This document shows positions 18,919-28,595 of a DNA stretch of 64,000 bases, in pieces. How positions within the stretch are numbered: position 1 is the first letter of the stretch; the number at the start of each line of letters is the position of its first letter. The stretch comes from an uncultured Muribaculaceae bacterium (lineage in GTDB: Bacteria; Bacteroidota; Bacteroidia; Bacteroidales; Muribaculaceae): positions 1 through 64,000 of the forward strand of contig CAJOFH010000013.1 in assembly GCA_905233845.1 (NCBI GenBank), given 5' to 3'. The position numbers and the translations under genes were made by a program. Under the pieces are notes generated by a model. That model searched no databases. It saw only the letters and a list, made by a program, of their open reading frames with translations, and had not been told where the DNA came from.

Positions 18919-20610
18919 ATGAAGTTTGATGCAATGAACTGGTTTACAGAGATATTGACTGGTAGTGGCGTGGCACATTCTATATTTATCTACGCCATTG
19001 TGATTGCTTTAGGAGTGCTCTTGGGCAAGGTGAAGATACATGGCATCTCGCTTGGCGCTACGTTTGTGCTTTTTGTTGGTATTCTTGCCGGCCATTTAGG
19101 GCTCACAGTTGACATGAACACCTTGAAGTTCATTCAGGAGTTTGGACTTATCCTGTTCATTTTCTCTATAGGTCTACAGGTGGGACCATCGTTCTTCTCG
19201 TCGTTCAAGTCTGGCGGCTTGCTGCTTAACGGCCTAGCGGTCTCAATCATCTTTTTGAACATCGTGGTTGCTTTAGGAATCTACTTTGGCGTGGGCGATG
19301 TGAGCATCACCGACATGGTGGGAATCCTCTCAGGAGCCATCACCAACACTCCTGGCCTTGGTGCCGCACAGCAAACGCTAATTGAGACTCAAGGTGAAGC
19401 TGCAACGGCTCTGAATGAGTCGATGTCGATGGGCTATGCTGCTGCCTATCCCCTTGGCGTAGTGGGGATTATCTTGTCGCTAATTGTGGTGAAGGCAATC
19501 TTCAAGATTGGCGTTGACAAGGAGTCGAAAGAGATAGAAGACGAAAAGACTAATTCACAGCTCCAGCCTCACCTTGTTACCTATAAGGTGACCAATAAAC
19601 TGATAATTGGCAAAACTATTCAGCATCTACACAATATTATAGACCATAACTTCATCATTTCGCGCATTCGCAAGAACGACGGTCACGTTCATATTCCAGT
19701 GAGCGAGACCTTTATCGAAGAGGGCGACCTGCTGCTCGTGGTGATGAGCCAGCAAGACGAGGAGATGTTTGACGCTGTGCTCGGTCCCCACGAGGAGATG
19801 GACTGGAAAGCCGACCCTGACCCAGTTACAGCTCGTCGCATCGTGGTTACGAAGAGCGAGTTGTCGGGTCGCAAACTCGGCTCGCTGCGTTTGCGCATGG
19901 GTTACAAACTCAATGTCACCCGAGTACATCGCGCCGGTCTTGACCTGCTCGCCAGCCCCAACCTTGCGTTGCAGGTTGGTGACCGTCTCACTGTGGTAGG
20001 CAACATTAAAGATATCAATCGTCTCGCCAAGTATTTGGGCAACTCGATAAAAGCCCTTGACCACCCCAACATCTTCACGATGTTCTTGGGAATTGTGCTG
20101 GGTATATTGCTCGGAAGCATCCCAATCATGTTGCCGGGAATGAGCGTGCCAATGAAGCTGGGATTGGCCGGTGGACCACTCATTGTTGCTATTTTGCTGG
20201 GTCGATATGGCTACAAGATTAAACTCATTACATACGCTAGCAGCAGTTCCAACCTGCTGCTTCGTGAGTTGGGAATCTGCCTCTTCCTTGCCAGTGTGGG
20301 GATAGCTGCAGGTGGTAACTTTGCCGAGACGGTGTTTAACGCCCAAGGCGCTCGTTGGGTGCTCTACGGCTTTATTATCACTTTCATTCCGTTGCTCATT
20401 GTCACCCTTGTCGCTCGTGGCAAGTTTAAGCTGAACTACTGCACACTCATGGGAATGGTGTCGGGAGCAACCACCGACCCACCCGCACTTGCCTATGCCA
20501 ACAAGATAGCCAACAATGACGCTCCCGCGGTGGCCTACAGTACAGTTTATCCGTTGACGATGTTCCTGCGCGTGATAACTGCTCAACTCATTATTCTTGC
20601 TTTGGCTTAG
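18919..20610 (+). CDS. AspT/YidE/YbjL-type putative antiporter
   Basis: A 563-residue membrane transporter with two sets of about five helices (residues about 10-190 and 385-560) around two central TrkA-C/RCK-C-like domains (about 210-375, with IVVTKSELSGRKLGSLRLR). Gly/Pro-rich re-entrant motifs such as SGAITNTPGLGAAQQ and SGATTDPPALAYANK recur in both halves, typical of the family. Studied members exchange aspartate for alanine or move dicarboxylates; the substrate here is unknown. ATG 18919 has AAGGA six bases upstream; an internal Met at 18934 is the alternative start. Confidence 0.85.
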   Translation: MKFDAMNWFTEILTGSGVAHSIFIYAIVIALGVLLGKVKIHGISLGATFVLFVGILAGHLGLTVDMNTLKFIQEFGLILFIFSIGLQVGPSFFSSFKSGGLLLNGLAVSIIFLNIVVALGIYFGVGDVSITDMVGILSGAITNTPGLGAAQQTLIETQGEAATALNESMSMGYAAAYPLGVVGIILSLIVVKAIFKIGVDKESKEIEDEKTNSQLQPHLVTYKVTNKLIIGKTIQHLHNIIDHNFIISRIRKNDGHVHIPVSETFIEEGDLLLVVMSQQDEEMFDAVLGPHEEMDWKADPDPVTARRIVVTKSELSGRKLGSLRLRMGYKLNVTRVHRAGLDLLASPNLALQVGDRLTVVGNIKDINRLAKYLGNSIKALDHPNIFTMFLGIVLGILLGSIPIMLPGMSVPMKLGLAGGPLIVAILLGRYGYKIKLITYASSSSNLLLRELGICLFLASVGIAAGGNFAETVFNAQGARWVLYGFIITFIPLLIVTLVARGKFKLNYCTLMGMVSGATTDPPALAYANKIANNDAPAVAYSTVYPLTMFLRVITAQLIILALA

Positions 20611-20616
20611 AATGTA

Positions 20617-20649
20617 GTTAAAGGAATCAAAGGAGTTAAAGGAGTCAAA
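20617..20649. repeat. 9-base tandem repeat of the AAAGGARTY type
   Basis: Three to four copies of AAAGGAATC/AAAGGAGTT lie just after the transporter stop codon, like the tract at 14604-14647. It is a small simple repeat that can vary in copy number. Confidence 0.6.
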
Positions 20650-20690
20650 TAAATATAAAAACTTTAAACTAATCGTACATTGAAGAAGTA

Positions 20691-21260
20691 ATGAATTTTA
20701 CTCAGATTTTAAGTTCGGCGTTGGTGTTGCTCAGTATTATCGACATAGTGGGCTCAGTGCCTATCATTATGGATTTGCGCTCCAAAGGTCGCGAGGTGAG
20801 TGCTTGGAAGGCAACACTCTATTCTGCCATCGTGATGGTGGGATTTTACTATGGCGGCTATTGGATTCTTGAGATTTTCAACTGCAATATCCAGTCGTTT
20901 GCTGCTGCTGGAGGTTTCCTGATGTTTCTCATGGCGCTTGAGATGATTCTCGATGTGGAGATTTTCAAGAACAACGCGCCCAGCGGTGGGGCAACAATTG
21001 TGCCGATGGTTTTTCCGTTGATTGCCGGTGCTGGAGTTCTGACGACTCTCATTTCGCTAAAGGCGATGTATGCCGACATCAATATCCTCATTGGTTTGGC
21101 ACTCAATATGGTATGGGTATTTGTCGTCATCAAGGCAACCGATAAAATACAGAAGTTTTTAGGCGAAGGAGGAATATTCTTCCTGCGCAAGTTCTTCGGC
21201 ATTATCTTGCTTGCTATGTCGGTTAAGATGATGAGCGAGAACCTCTCAAAACTGTTTTAA
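20691..21260 (+). CDS. MarC-family integral membrane protein
   Basis: A 189-residue protein with six hydrophobic segments. It starts with the family-like FTQILSSALVLLSIIDIVGSVPIIMDL and has FPLIAGAGVLTTLISLKA in the middle. The family was once tied to multiple antibiotic resistance, but its function is unknown. It starts 80 bases after the transporter gene and the next gene follows after 10 bases, so it heads or joins the operon that runs to psuG. Confidence 0.88.
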   Translation: MNFTQILSSALVLLSIIDIVGSVPIIMDLRSKGREVSAWKATLYSAIVMVGFYYGGYWILEIFNCNIQSFAAAGGFLMFLMALEMILDVEIFKNNAPSGGATIVPMVFPLIAGAGVLTTLISLKAMYADINILIGLALNMVWVFVVIKATDKIQKFLGEGGIFFLRKFFGIILLAMSVKMMSENLSKLF

Positions 21261-21270
21261 TGATAATACT

Positions 21271-22863
21271 ATGATAAAGGAGATAGAACTGCGGGTTGAT
21301 CCACGCACGGCACATTTTGTTGATGCTGTTGAAGAGTTGGTTGCCAAAAAAGAAGGCATTATGCGTCGCCGATTGCGAGGCGCTCGCATCATCCGTCGCT
21401 CAATAGACGCGCGCAAGGAGCGTGTGATGGTGAACCTGAAAGTTCGTGCTTATATCGATGAGCCCATGCGTGACGACCACCTGGTACAGCCCATTGAATA
21501 TCGCCGTGTGAAAGGCGACCGTCAAGCCGTTGTGGTGGGAGCAGGCCCTGGCGGACTCTTTGCGGCGTTGCGACTCATTGAGCTTGGCGTTAAGCCCATA
21601 GTGCTTGAGCGTGGCAAGAACGTGAAAGAACGTCGTCTCGACGTAGCTGCTATCTCGCGTCAAGGCATAGTGAACCCCGACAGCAACTACTGCTTTGGAG
21701 AGGGTGGGGCAGGAGCCTATAGCGATGGCAAACTCTATACCCGCAGCAAGAAACGCGGCTCGGTGGAGCGCATCTTGGGCATATTCCACCAGCATGGCGC
21801 CAGCGAGGACATCCTTATCGACGCTCATCCCCACATCGGCAGCGACAAGTTGCCTGGAATCATCGAAAATATGCGCAACACCATTCTTGACAATGGTGGT
21901 GAGGTGCATTTTAATACTCGTGTAACAGAGCTGATTATTAACGACAAACACGTGGTGACAGGTGTTAAGAGTTCTACTGGTGAGGAGTTTATAGGACCTG
22001 TGATTCTTGCCACTGGCCATTCGGCGCGTGATGTGTATGAGATGCTCCATGAGGCCAAGTTGTACTTGGAAGAGAAGGGCATTGCCGTGGGCGTGCGCTT
22101 GGAGCATCCACAGCACTTAATCGACCAGATTCAGTACCACAAGAGTGGTGGACGTGGCGACTATCTCCCAGCAGCTGAGTACAGTTTTGTGACTCAGGTT
22201 AACGGTCGTGGCGTTTACTCGTTTTGTATGTGCCCTGGAGGCATAGTTGTGCCAGCAGCAAGCGAGCCTGGCCAGTTGGTGGTCAATGGCATGTCGCCGA
22301 GCACACGTGGCTCCTATTGGGCCAACAGTGGCATGGTGGTGGAGGTGCGTCCTGATGATGTGCCAAAACGTTTCCACCAGTATGGCGTCCTGCGTGTGAT
22401 GCGCTTCCAGGAGGCACTGGAGCAACGTGCTTACCAGATGGCGGGCAACAGCCAGTGCGCTGGTGCTCAGCGTATGCTCGACTTTGTTCAAGGCAAGCCC
22501 TCTAAGCTTATTCCACCATCATCTTACGCTGCTGGTCTTCAGCCTTCGCGTCTTGACCAGTGGTTGCCTCAGTTCATTAGTCATCGCTTGACCAAGGCCT
22601 TCAAACTCTTTGACCGCCAAGCGCGTGGTTTCTTGACTAACGAGGCGATTGTGATTGGTGTGGAAACCCGCACGTCATCACCTTTGCGCATCACTCGCGA
22701 TAGCGAACTTCTGCATCACATTGACGTGAAGGGGCTGTACCCCTGCGGCGAGGGAGCCGGTTATGCAGGTGGCATCGTCTCGAGCGCCATTGACGGTGAG
22801 CGCTGCGCCGAAGCTTTAGCCTCGTGGCTCAAGGAATGTGAACAACTGACATCTAAAAACTAA
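21271..22863 (+). CDS. COG2509-type FAD-dependent oxidoreductase
   Basis: A 530-residue flavoprotein. An N-terminal domain of about 85 residues, rich in Arg, precedes the dinucleotide fold (AVVVGAGPGGLFAALRLIELG). YCFGEGGAGAYSDGKLYTR and the C-terminal GLYPCGEGAGYAGGIVSSAIDG, which would contact FAD, match the uncharacterised FAD-dependent dehydrogenase group COG2509. The reaction is unknown. It sits 10 bases after the MarC gene and 6 bases before the PfkB kinase gene, so it is translated within one operon, but this does not prove a shared pathway. Confidence 0.87.
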   Translation: MIKEIELRVDPRTAHFVDAVEELVAKKEGIMRRRLRGARIIRRSIDARKERVMVNLKVRAYIDEPMRDDHLVQPIEYRRVKGDRQAVVVGAGPGGLFAALRLIELGVKPIVLERGKNVKERRLDVAAISRQGIVNPDSNYCFGEGGAGAYSDGKLYTRSKKRGSVERILGIFHQHGASEDILIDAHPHIGSDKLPGIIENMRNTILDNGGEVHFNTRVTELIINDKHVVTGVKSSTGEEFIGPVILATGHSARDVYEMLHEAKLYLEEKGIAVGVRLEHPQHLIDQIQYHKSGGRGDYLPAAEYSFVTQVNGRGVYSFCMCPGGIVVPAASEPGQLVVNGMSPSTRGSYWANSGMVVEVRPDDVPKRFHQYGVLRVMRFQEALEQRAYQMAGNSQCAGAQRMLDFVQGKPSKLIPPSSYAAGLQPSRLDQWLPQFISHRLTKAFKLFDRQARGFLTNEAIVIGVETRTSSPLRITRDSELLHHIDVKGLYPCGEGAGYAGGIVSSAIDGERCAEALASWLKECEQLTSKN

Positions 22864-22869
22864 CTACTA

Positions 22870-23763
22870 ATGATAACCGTAATAGGCGCAGCCAATGTTG
22901 ATATCTCTGCCAGTCCATTGGGACGGTATGTTCCGTGCGACTCCAATCCCAGTCGAGTGGAGATTGCTTTCGGCGGGGTGGGGCGCAACATCGCTCACAA
23001 TCTGTGCTTGATGGGTGAGATGGTGAGACTGTTCACCGTCTTTGGTGATGACAGTATTGCTCTTACTCTGCGTGACGATTGCCGACGTGTGGGAATGACT
23101 GTTGACCCCATCCTTGAAGTGGCTGGTGCACCTAGCAATTACTTTATCTGCGTGAACGACCACAATGGCGAGATGCAGGCTGGTGCCGCCGACATGGAGC
23201 TCATGGCACATCTTACCCCCGAGATGGTGGCTGTCTACATTGACAGCATCAACGCCAGCGATGCAGTGGTTGCTGACTGCAATCTCACTGAGGAAGTTTT
23301 GCGCTATCTTGTTGCAAATTGCACTGCACCTCTTTATATAGATGCCACCTCGGCTGCTAAGGCTATGAAGATTAAGCCGCTCTTGGGCACTAATCGCACT
23401 GCACCGCTTGTTGTCAAGGTCAACCAAGCTGAGGCTGTGGCTCTCTCGGGCATCAAGGGCGATGTGGAGGCAATGGCGCGCTGGTTTGTGGAGCAAGGCG
23501 TGAGTCGAATCTACATCACTTTGGGCGCACGTGGTGTCTACTGTCACGACGACATGCATAGCGTCGCAGTTCCCGCTCAGGCAGTTACGGTCGTCAACGC
23601 CACTGGTGCCGGTGACGCTTTCATGGCAGCCGTGGTCCACTCTGAACTTCAGGGTGCCACAATGAATGAAGTCTGCACAATGGGCATAAAGGCTGCATCA
23701 CTTGCTTTGCAATCCTCCACTGCCGTAAATCCCAATATCACCCAACTGACAAATAAAAACTAA
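22870..23763 (+). CDS. PfkB-family kinase, probably pseudouridine kinase
   Basis: A 297-residue ribokinase-fold enzyme. VIGAANVDISASPLGRY starts the substrate site, AFGGVGRNIAHNLCLMG is the first signature, and VNATGAGDAFMAAVV carries the catalytic Asp and anion hole. Because psuG begins 9 bases downstream, the likely substrate is pseudouridine (PsuK), giving pseudouridine 5'-phosphate for cleavage by PsuG. Specificity within PfkB kinases is inferred from context. No transporter for pseudouridine is in the operon unless MarC or the upstream antiporter serves. Confidence 0.85.
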   Translation: MITVIGAANVDISASPLGRYVPCDSNPSRVEIAFGGVGRNIAHNLCLMGEMVRLFTVFGDDSIALTLRDDCRRVGMTVDPILEVAGAPSNYFICVNDHNGEMQAGAADMELMAHLTPEMVAVYIDSINASDAVVADCNLTEEVLRYLVANCTAPLYIDATSAAKAMKIKPLLGTNRTAPLVVKVNQAEAVALSGIKGDVEAMARWFVEQGVSRIYITLGARGVYCHDDMHSVAVPAQAVTVVNATGAGDAFMAAVVHSELQGATMNEVCTMGIKAASLALQSSTAVNPNITQLTNKN

Positions 23764-23772
23764 GTAAAAAAT

Positions 23773-24690
23773 ATGAACAAATATCTCTCAGTATCTCAAG
23801 AAGTTAAAGAAGCGCTTGCTGCTGGACGGCCAGTAGTAGCTCTCGAGTCAACAATTATCTCTCACGGTATGCCTTATCCGCAGAATGTGGAGACTGCTAT
23901 GAAGGTAGAGCAGACCATCCGTGACAATGGAGCTGTGCCAGCAACAATTGCAATTATTGGCGGCAAACTCAAGGCTGGTTGCACCCCCGAAGAAATCGAA
24001 TATTTGGGCAAAAAAGGTCAAGCCGTGACCAAAGCCTCGCGACGTGACCTGCCAGTGCTAATTGCACGAGGTGAAGATGGCGCCACTACTGTTACAACTA
24101 CCATGATAATTGCTGCTATGGCTGGAATAAAGGTGTTTGCCACTGGAGGTATTGGTGGTGTGCACCGTGGCGCTGAGACAACAATGGACATTAGCGCCGA
24201 TCTCGAGGAACTGGCGCAGACTCCCGTAATGGTGATATGCGCAGGTGCGAAATCGATTCTTGATTTGGGCTTGACTCTTGAATACCTGGAGACAAAGGGC
24301 GTGCCAGTGATTGGCTTTGGCACAGAGGAGTTGCCTGCGTTCTATACCCGTCGCAGCGGTTTTAAGGTGGATTATCGCATCGACACCCCCGAGGAGCTTG
24401 CCGCTGCTTTTAATGCAAAGCTTGAGATGGGGCTCACTGGCGGAATGCTCGTCACAAACCCTATTCCCGAGGAGTATTCCCTTGACCCCGACTATATCAA
24501 CGCCGCCATTGACCGCGCTTTGAAAAAGAGCATTGATTTGGGTATCAAGGGTAAGGAGGCAACACCATTCCTGCTTGCTGAGATTAAGGACATTACTGGC
24601 GGTAACAGCTTGGATGCCAACATCCAACTTGTGCTTAATAACGCTCGTCTTGCTGCTCGCACAGCAGCTTGTCTTGCTAAAAAAATGTAA
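23773..24690 (+). CDS. psuG: pseudouridine-5'-phosphate glycosidase
   Basis: A 305-residue enzyme close to the family length. VVALESTIISHGMPYPQN at the start, AIIGGKLKAGCT, ATGGIGGVHRG and the C-terminal LVTNPIPEEYSLDPDYIN are diagnostic of PsuG. It breaks the C-glycosidic bond of pseudouridine 5'-phosphate to yield uracil and ribose 5-phosphate. It ends the operon with the PfkB kinase, and together they salvage pseudouridine from RNA turnover. A promoter for the next gene begins 15 bases after the stop. Confidence 0.94.
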   Translation: MNKYLSVSQEVKEALAAGRPVVALESTIISHGMPYPQNVETAMKVEQTIRDNGAVPATIAIIGGKLKAGCTPEEIEYLGKKGQAVTKASRRDLPVLIARGEDGATTVTTTMIIAAMAGIKVFATGGIGGVHRGAETTMDISADLEELAQTPVMVICAGAKSILDLGLTLEYLETKGVPVIGFGTEELPAFYTRRSGFKVDYRIDTPEELAAAFNAKLEMGLTGGMLVTNPIPEEYSLDPDYINAAIDRALKKSIDLGIKGKEATPFLLAEIKDITGGNSLDANIQLVLNNARLAARTAACLAKKM

Positions 24691-24704
24691 TATCTATCGC
24701 GATA

Positions 24705-24736
24705 TTTGTTTAGAAAATATAAATACCTTAACTTTG
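24705..24736 (+). promoter_or_regulatory. consensus promoter of the dockerin-SUMF1 gene
   Basis: TTTG at 24705-24708, a 20-base spacer and TAACTTTG at 24729-24736 match the Bacteroidetes consensus closely. The gene starts at 24777. Confidence 0.75.
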
Positions 24737-24776
24737 CAAACTTGAGTAATAAAAATTATTTAAAAATAAGAACAAA

Positions 24777-25724
24777 ATGAAGAAATTTTTACTGGCAATT
24801 GGAGCTGTTGTGGCTCTTGTAGCGCTTTCACAGCCCGTATCGGCAAACCGATGGGACGTAAATGGAGATGGTACGGTGTCATCTACCGATATCACTTTGC
24901 TCTATAACTATTTGCTTAATGGCGAATTGTTATACCCCGAGAGTGCTTATGACGTGAATAAAGATGGAACCATAACTTCGGTCGACATCACTGAGATTTA
25001 TAATGTTCTTTTAAACGGTTTTCCAGTTGAGACCACTGAATATACCGTTAATGGTGTGAAATTCACGATGGTGAATGTGGAAGGAGGAACATTCTCAATG
25101 GGAAATCCCGATTACCAAAGCCATTTGGACTTCTATGCTGAAGGACCAGTACACCAAGTGACTGTAAGTTCATTTGCTATTGGACAAACTGAGGTTACAC
25201 AAGAACTGTGGCAGGCTGTGATGGGATTTAATTACAGCGGCCACGGAGGAAGTTTGCAATACCCAGCTGAGTATATGACTTGGGAGTTGGTTCAACAGTT
25301 TATTTCCACGCTCAATGAACTGACTGGCAAGAACTTCCGCCTTCCAACAGAGGCTGAGTGGGAGTTTGCAGCTCGTGGAGGTAATAAGAGCGGAGGATTC
25401 CTCTATTCAGGCAGCAACATCTTAAATGATGTCGCATGGTATGATGCAAATTCTGGTGAGGAATCTCACATTGTGGGAACCAAAGCTCCAAACGAGTTAG
25501 GCATATATGACATGAGTGGTAACGTTTGGGAATACTGTAGCGACTGGTTTGGAGAATACAGCGCTGATGCACAAACCAATCCCACTGGTCCAGAGACTGG
25601 ACAGGAAAAAGTGATACGTGGCGGTAGCTGGTATGGCGGAGCGAGTGTATGTCGAGTTTCGCAACGTTTCAAAGTTCCAACCCTCTTTGGCGACGACGAC
25701 ATTGGTTTCCGCTTGGCTCTCTAA
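24777..25724 (+). CDS. secreted protein with N-terminal dockerin-like pair and SUMF1 domain
   Basis: A 315-residue exported protein. A signal peptide (1-23) is followed at once by two EF-hand-like loops (DVNGDGTVSSTD and DVNKDGTITSVD, about 28-80), then a formylglycine-generating-enzyme-like (SUMF1) domain with MVNVEGGTFSMGNPD, LPTEAEWEFAARGG, NVWEYCSDWFGEY and GGSWYGGASVCR. The copper-binding Cys pair of true FGE is not evident, since only one Cys (VCRVSQRF) lies in that place, so it is more likely a C-type-lectin-like binding or structural protein than a sulfatase maturase. The dockerin is at the opposite end from that of the M6 peptidases. Confidence 0.82.
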   Translation: MKKFLLAIGAVVALVALSQPVSANRWDVNGDGTVSSTDITLLYNYLLNGELLYPESAYDVNKDGTITSVDITEIYNVLLNGFPVETTEYTVNGVKFTMVNVEGGTFSMGNPDYQSHLDFYAEGPVHQVTVSSFAIGQTEVTQELWQAVMGFNYSGHGGSLQYPAEYMTWELVQQFISTLNELTGKNFRLPTEAEWEFAARGGNKSGGFLYSGSNILNDVAWYDANSGEESHIVGTKAPNELGIYDMSGNVWEYCSDWFGEYSADAQTNPTGPETGQEKVIRGGSWYGGASVCRVSQRFKVPTLFGDDDIGFRLAL

Positions 25725-25750
25725 ACACACAATGCATTAAAGCATAATTG

Positions 25751-25786
25751 GTCCGGCATCGTAATGGTGCCGGACTATTTGTTTCT
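25751..25786 (+). terminator. intrinsic terminator after the SUMF1 gene
   Basis: Arms 25751-25758 and 25768-25775 are exact complements and are followed by TATTTGTTT. It lies 27 bases after the stop. Confidence 0.75.
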
Positions 25787-25851
25787 CCCTGCAAAAATTG
25801 TTTGAAATCGTTAAAAATCGCTATACGTTTCGCTGGGAGAGCGAAAATGCT

Positions 25852-25859
25852 TAACTTTG
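25852..25859 (+). promoter_or_regulatory. -7 element of the dxr-rseP operon
   Basis: TAACTTTG, 21 bases before the GTG start of dxr; TTTC at 25828-25831 may serve as -33. The spacer contains a 7-bp inverted repeat (TTTCGCT/AGCGAAA), a possible operator. Confidence 0.6.
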
Positions 25860-25880
25860 TAGGTTTTTAAAACCAATTTT

Positions 25881-27041
25881 GTGAATCAAAAGCGAAAAAT
25901 AGCCGTTTTGGGAAGCACTGGCTCCATTGGACGTCAGACGCTTGACATCGTAGCCGAATATCAGCATCTATTTGAGGTGGATTTGCTTGTGGCCAACCGT
26001 AGCGCTGACTTGCTCATCGAGCAAGCATTGCGTTTCAAGCCTCGTAACGTGGTGATTGCCAGCAGCGACCTCTACGGCAAGGTGGCTCAAGCACTCGAAG
26101 GGACAGGCATCGTGGTGCACACTGGCGACAGCGTGGTCTCGGAGCTGGTGGCGTTGCCTGAAGTCGATACCGTAGTTACCGCAATGGTGGGCTACAGTGG
26201 CTTGGCATCGACCATCGCTGCCATAAAGGCCGGCAAGAAGATTGCGCTTGCCAACAAGGAGACTCTCGTCGTGGCTGGTGAGCTTATCAATAATCTGCTT
26301 ACCGAGTCGCCATCAGTACTCTATCCCGTTGATAGTGAGCATGGAGCGTTCTACCAGTGCCTTGTGGGTGAGGACATTGAGAATGTGTCGAAACTCATTC
26401 TCACGGCTTCGGGTGGTCCTTTCCGCACTTTCCCACGCGAGCGGCTCGCCACAGTTACTAAGGACGATGCTCTGCGTCATCCCAACTGGGCTATGGGCGC
26501 GAAAATCACCATTGACAGCGCTACGATGATGAACAAGGGCTTTGAGATGATTGAGGCGAAATGGCTCTATGGCATCTCGCAAGAGCACATCGACATCGTG
26601 GTGCATCCACAATCGATAGTGCACTCCATGGTGGAGTTTGTCGACGGCTCGGTGAAAGCACAGCTTGGTTTGCCCGATATGCACCTGCCCATCCGCTATG
26701 CGCTGGGACTGCCGGGACGCTTGGCGACCAATGAGCCACGCATGACCATTGCTGACTATGCCACACTCACCTTCGAGAAGCCCGACTTTGAGAAATTCCC
26801 GCTGTTGGGCACCGCCTACGAGGCAGCGCGTCGCGGTGGCAACGTCCCCTGTGTGATGAACGCAGCCAACGAAATCGCAGTAGCAGCGTTCCTTGCCGAC
26901 AAGATAGGCTTTAACGACATATACAACACAATAGAGAAAACAATGGCATGGGCACCTTACATTAATAGCCCGGGTTATGACGACTATGTGCAGAGCAATG
27001 CCGAGTCACGTCGCTATGCCGAATCATTGATAAATAATTAG
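25881..27041 (+). CDS. dxr: 1-deoxy-D-xylulose-5-phosphate reductoisomerase
   Basis: A 386-residue enzyme that starts with GTG. The NADPH fold KIAVLGSTGSIGRQTLDI, the LANKETLVVAGEL helix, the metal and substrate segment VDSEHGAFYQCL, and the loop TASGGPFRTFPRE are all present. MNKGFEMIEAKWLY carries the remaining metal-site Glu residues. It makes methylerythritol 4-phosphate, the first committed step of the MEP pathway. rseP follows after 18 bases, a common Bacteroidetes arrangement. Confidence 0.95.
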   Translation: MNQKRKIAVLGSTGSIGRQTLDIVAEYQHLFEVDLLVANRSADLLIEQALRFKPRNVVIASSDLYGKVAQALEGTGIVVHTGDSVVSELVALPEVDTVVTAMVGYSGLASTIAAIKAGKKIALANKETLVVAGELINNLLTESPSVLYPVDSEHGAFYQCLVGEDIENVSKLILTASGGPFRTFPRERLATVTKDDALRHPNWAMGAKITIDSATMMNKGFEMIEAKWLYGISQEHIDIVVHPQSIVHSMVEFVDGSVKAQLGLPDMHLPIRYALGLPGRLATNEPRMTIADYATLTFEKPDFEKFPLLGTAYEAARRGGNVPCVMNAANEIAVAAFLADKIGFNDIYNTIEKTMAWAPYINSPGYDDYVQSNAESRRYAESLINN

Positions 27042-27059
27042 AGTATACTTTTTTATTTT

Positions 27060-28553
27060 ATGGACTTCTTATCAAATGCGTTTAATAACATAATTGGGTT
27101 CTTAACTTCAGCATCTTTCTGGATGAAAACGTTGCAGCTCATCATGTCGTTGAGCTTGCTCGTTTTTGTGCATGAGCTAGGACACTACTTCTTTGCTCGA
27201 TTGTTCCGTATTAGGGTAGATAAGTTTTATCTGTTCTTCAACCCCAAGTTCTCTATTCTGAGATGGGATCCTAAGAATCACACGTTTAATTTTTTTAAGA
27301 AAAATCCAAGTGAGGAAGAAGAGGAAGAGCTGCGTAAAGAGGCTGATAAAGAAAGTGATAGGGCTAAGAAAACTTCTTGGCGCGACACTGTCTATGGAAT
27401 GGGATGGGTTCCATTGGGCGGTTACTGCTCAATTGCTGGTATGGTTGATGAGACCACTTCCGCTAGCCAGTTGAGTGCTGAGCCCAAGTCGTGGGAGTTC
27501 CGTTCTAAACCCGCTTGGCAACGACTGTTTGTTATGGTGGGTGGTGTGTTGTTCAATTTCTTGACCGCTTGTGTTATCTACGCTTTTTTGACTGGTATTT
27601 ATGGCGACAGTTATGTGCCTCTAAAAAATGCTCAATATGGAATGCGCTTTAGCCAGTGCGCTAAGGACATAGGCTTTAAAGACGGCGATATCATCCTTGG
27701 TGCCGATGGCAAAGAAATTATTAACAGCATCGACTCTGTACTCAACGCAAAAAAAGTGAGCGTGTTGCGCAACAATGCCGACACAGTTGATATTAATATT
27801 CCTAAGAATTACATTTTAAAGGTCGAAGACGATGCCCAGGCTCAGTCGAAGTCTGGAGTAAATAATCCACTGGTTTTTGCTGAGTTTATGTACCCCGTTG
27901 TTATCAAGAGTGTGACCAGTGGTGGTGCCGACAAGGCTGGCCTCAAGTCGGGTGACCAACTGCTGAGTGTTAATGGCGTGGAGACTCCCGATTACAGGTC
28001 TTTCCGTGAAGTGCTGCTCAAGAACAAGGACACGTCATCGTCAATAGCTTTTATGCGAGAAGGCAAGCTAGATAGCCTTAAGGTGCAGGTTGATGCTGAT
28101 GGTAAGATTGGCATCTCAGTGAAACCAATCAATGAAGTGTTGCCCGTTGTTGTGACCAATTATAGCTTTATTGAGTCTGTAGGTATGGGATTCAAGAGAG
28201 GCTGGAGTCAATTGTTAAGCTACATTACCATGTTCAAGTATGTGTTCACCAAGGAAGGCGTTAAGAGTCTTGGCAGTTTTGGTGCTATAGGAAGCTTGTT
28301 TGGTGAGACTATAAATTGGTATTCCTTCTGGACAATTACTGCTTTCTTGTCAATCATTCTGGCATTTATGAACATCCTGCCTATACCCATTTTAGATGGT
28401 GGTTATGTGCTCTTCTTGCTCATTGAGATGATTACTGGCTGGAAACCTAGCGAGAAGTTCATGGACATATGTCTCAAGATAGGCTTCGCTTTCATCTTGC
28501 TGTTGATGGTTTACGCCTTAGGCAATGATGTTTTCAGGTTTGTACTTCAGTGA
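27060..28553 (+). CDS. rseP: RseP-type site-2 intramembrane metalloprotease
   Basis: A 497-residue membrane protease. HELGH at 38-42 is the zinc site in the first helix. A PDZ region lies at about 200-370 (GADKAGLKSGDQLLSVNGV), and the C-terminal NILPIPILDGGYVLF gives the third metal ligand Asp. Residues 80-105 form a charged insert (EEEEEELRKEADKESD) typical of Bacteroidetes homologues. It should cleave transmembrane anti-sigma factors; one candidate anti-sigma factor is encoded within the prophage at 41.7 kb, but any link is speculative. Confidence 0.93.
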   Translation: MDFLSNAFNNIIGFLTSASFWMKTLQLIMSLSLLVFVHELGHYFFARLFRIRVDKFYLFFNPKFSILRWDPKNHTFNFFKKNPSEEEEEELRKEADKESDRAKKTSWRDTVYGMGWVPLGGYCSIAGMVDETTSASQLSAEPKSWEFRSKPAWQRLFVMVGGVLFNFLTACVIYAFLTGIYGDSYVPLKNAQYGMRFSQCAKDIGFKDGDIILGADGKEIINSIDSVLNAKKVSVLRNNADTVDINIPKNYILKVEDDAQAQSKSGVNNPLVFAEFMYPVVIKSVTSGGADKAGLKSGDQLLSVNGVETPDYRSFREVLLKNKDTSSSIAFMREGKLDSLKVQVDADGKIGISVKPINEVLPVVVTNYSFIESVGMGFKRGWSQLLSYITMFKYVFTKEGVKSLGSFGAIGSLFGETINWYSFWTITAFLSIILAFMNILPIPILDGGYVLFLLIEMITGWKPSEKFMDICLKIGFAFILLLMVYALGNDVFRFVLQ

Positions 28554-28595
28554 TTTACAAGCCCAATAACTAACAACTAAAAACTATCATCTGTT

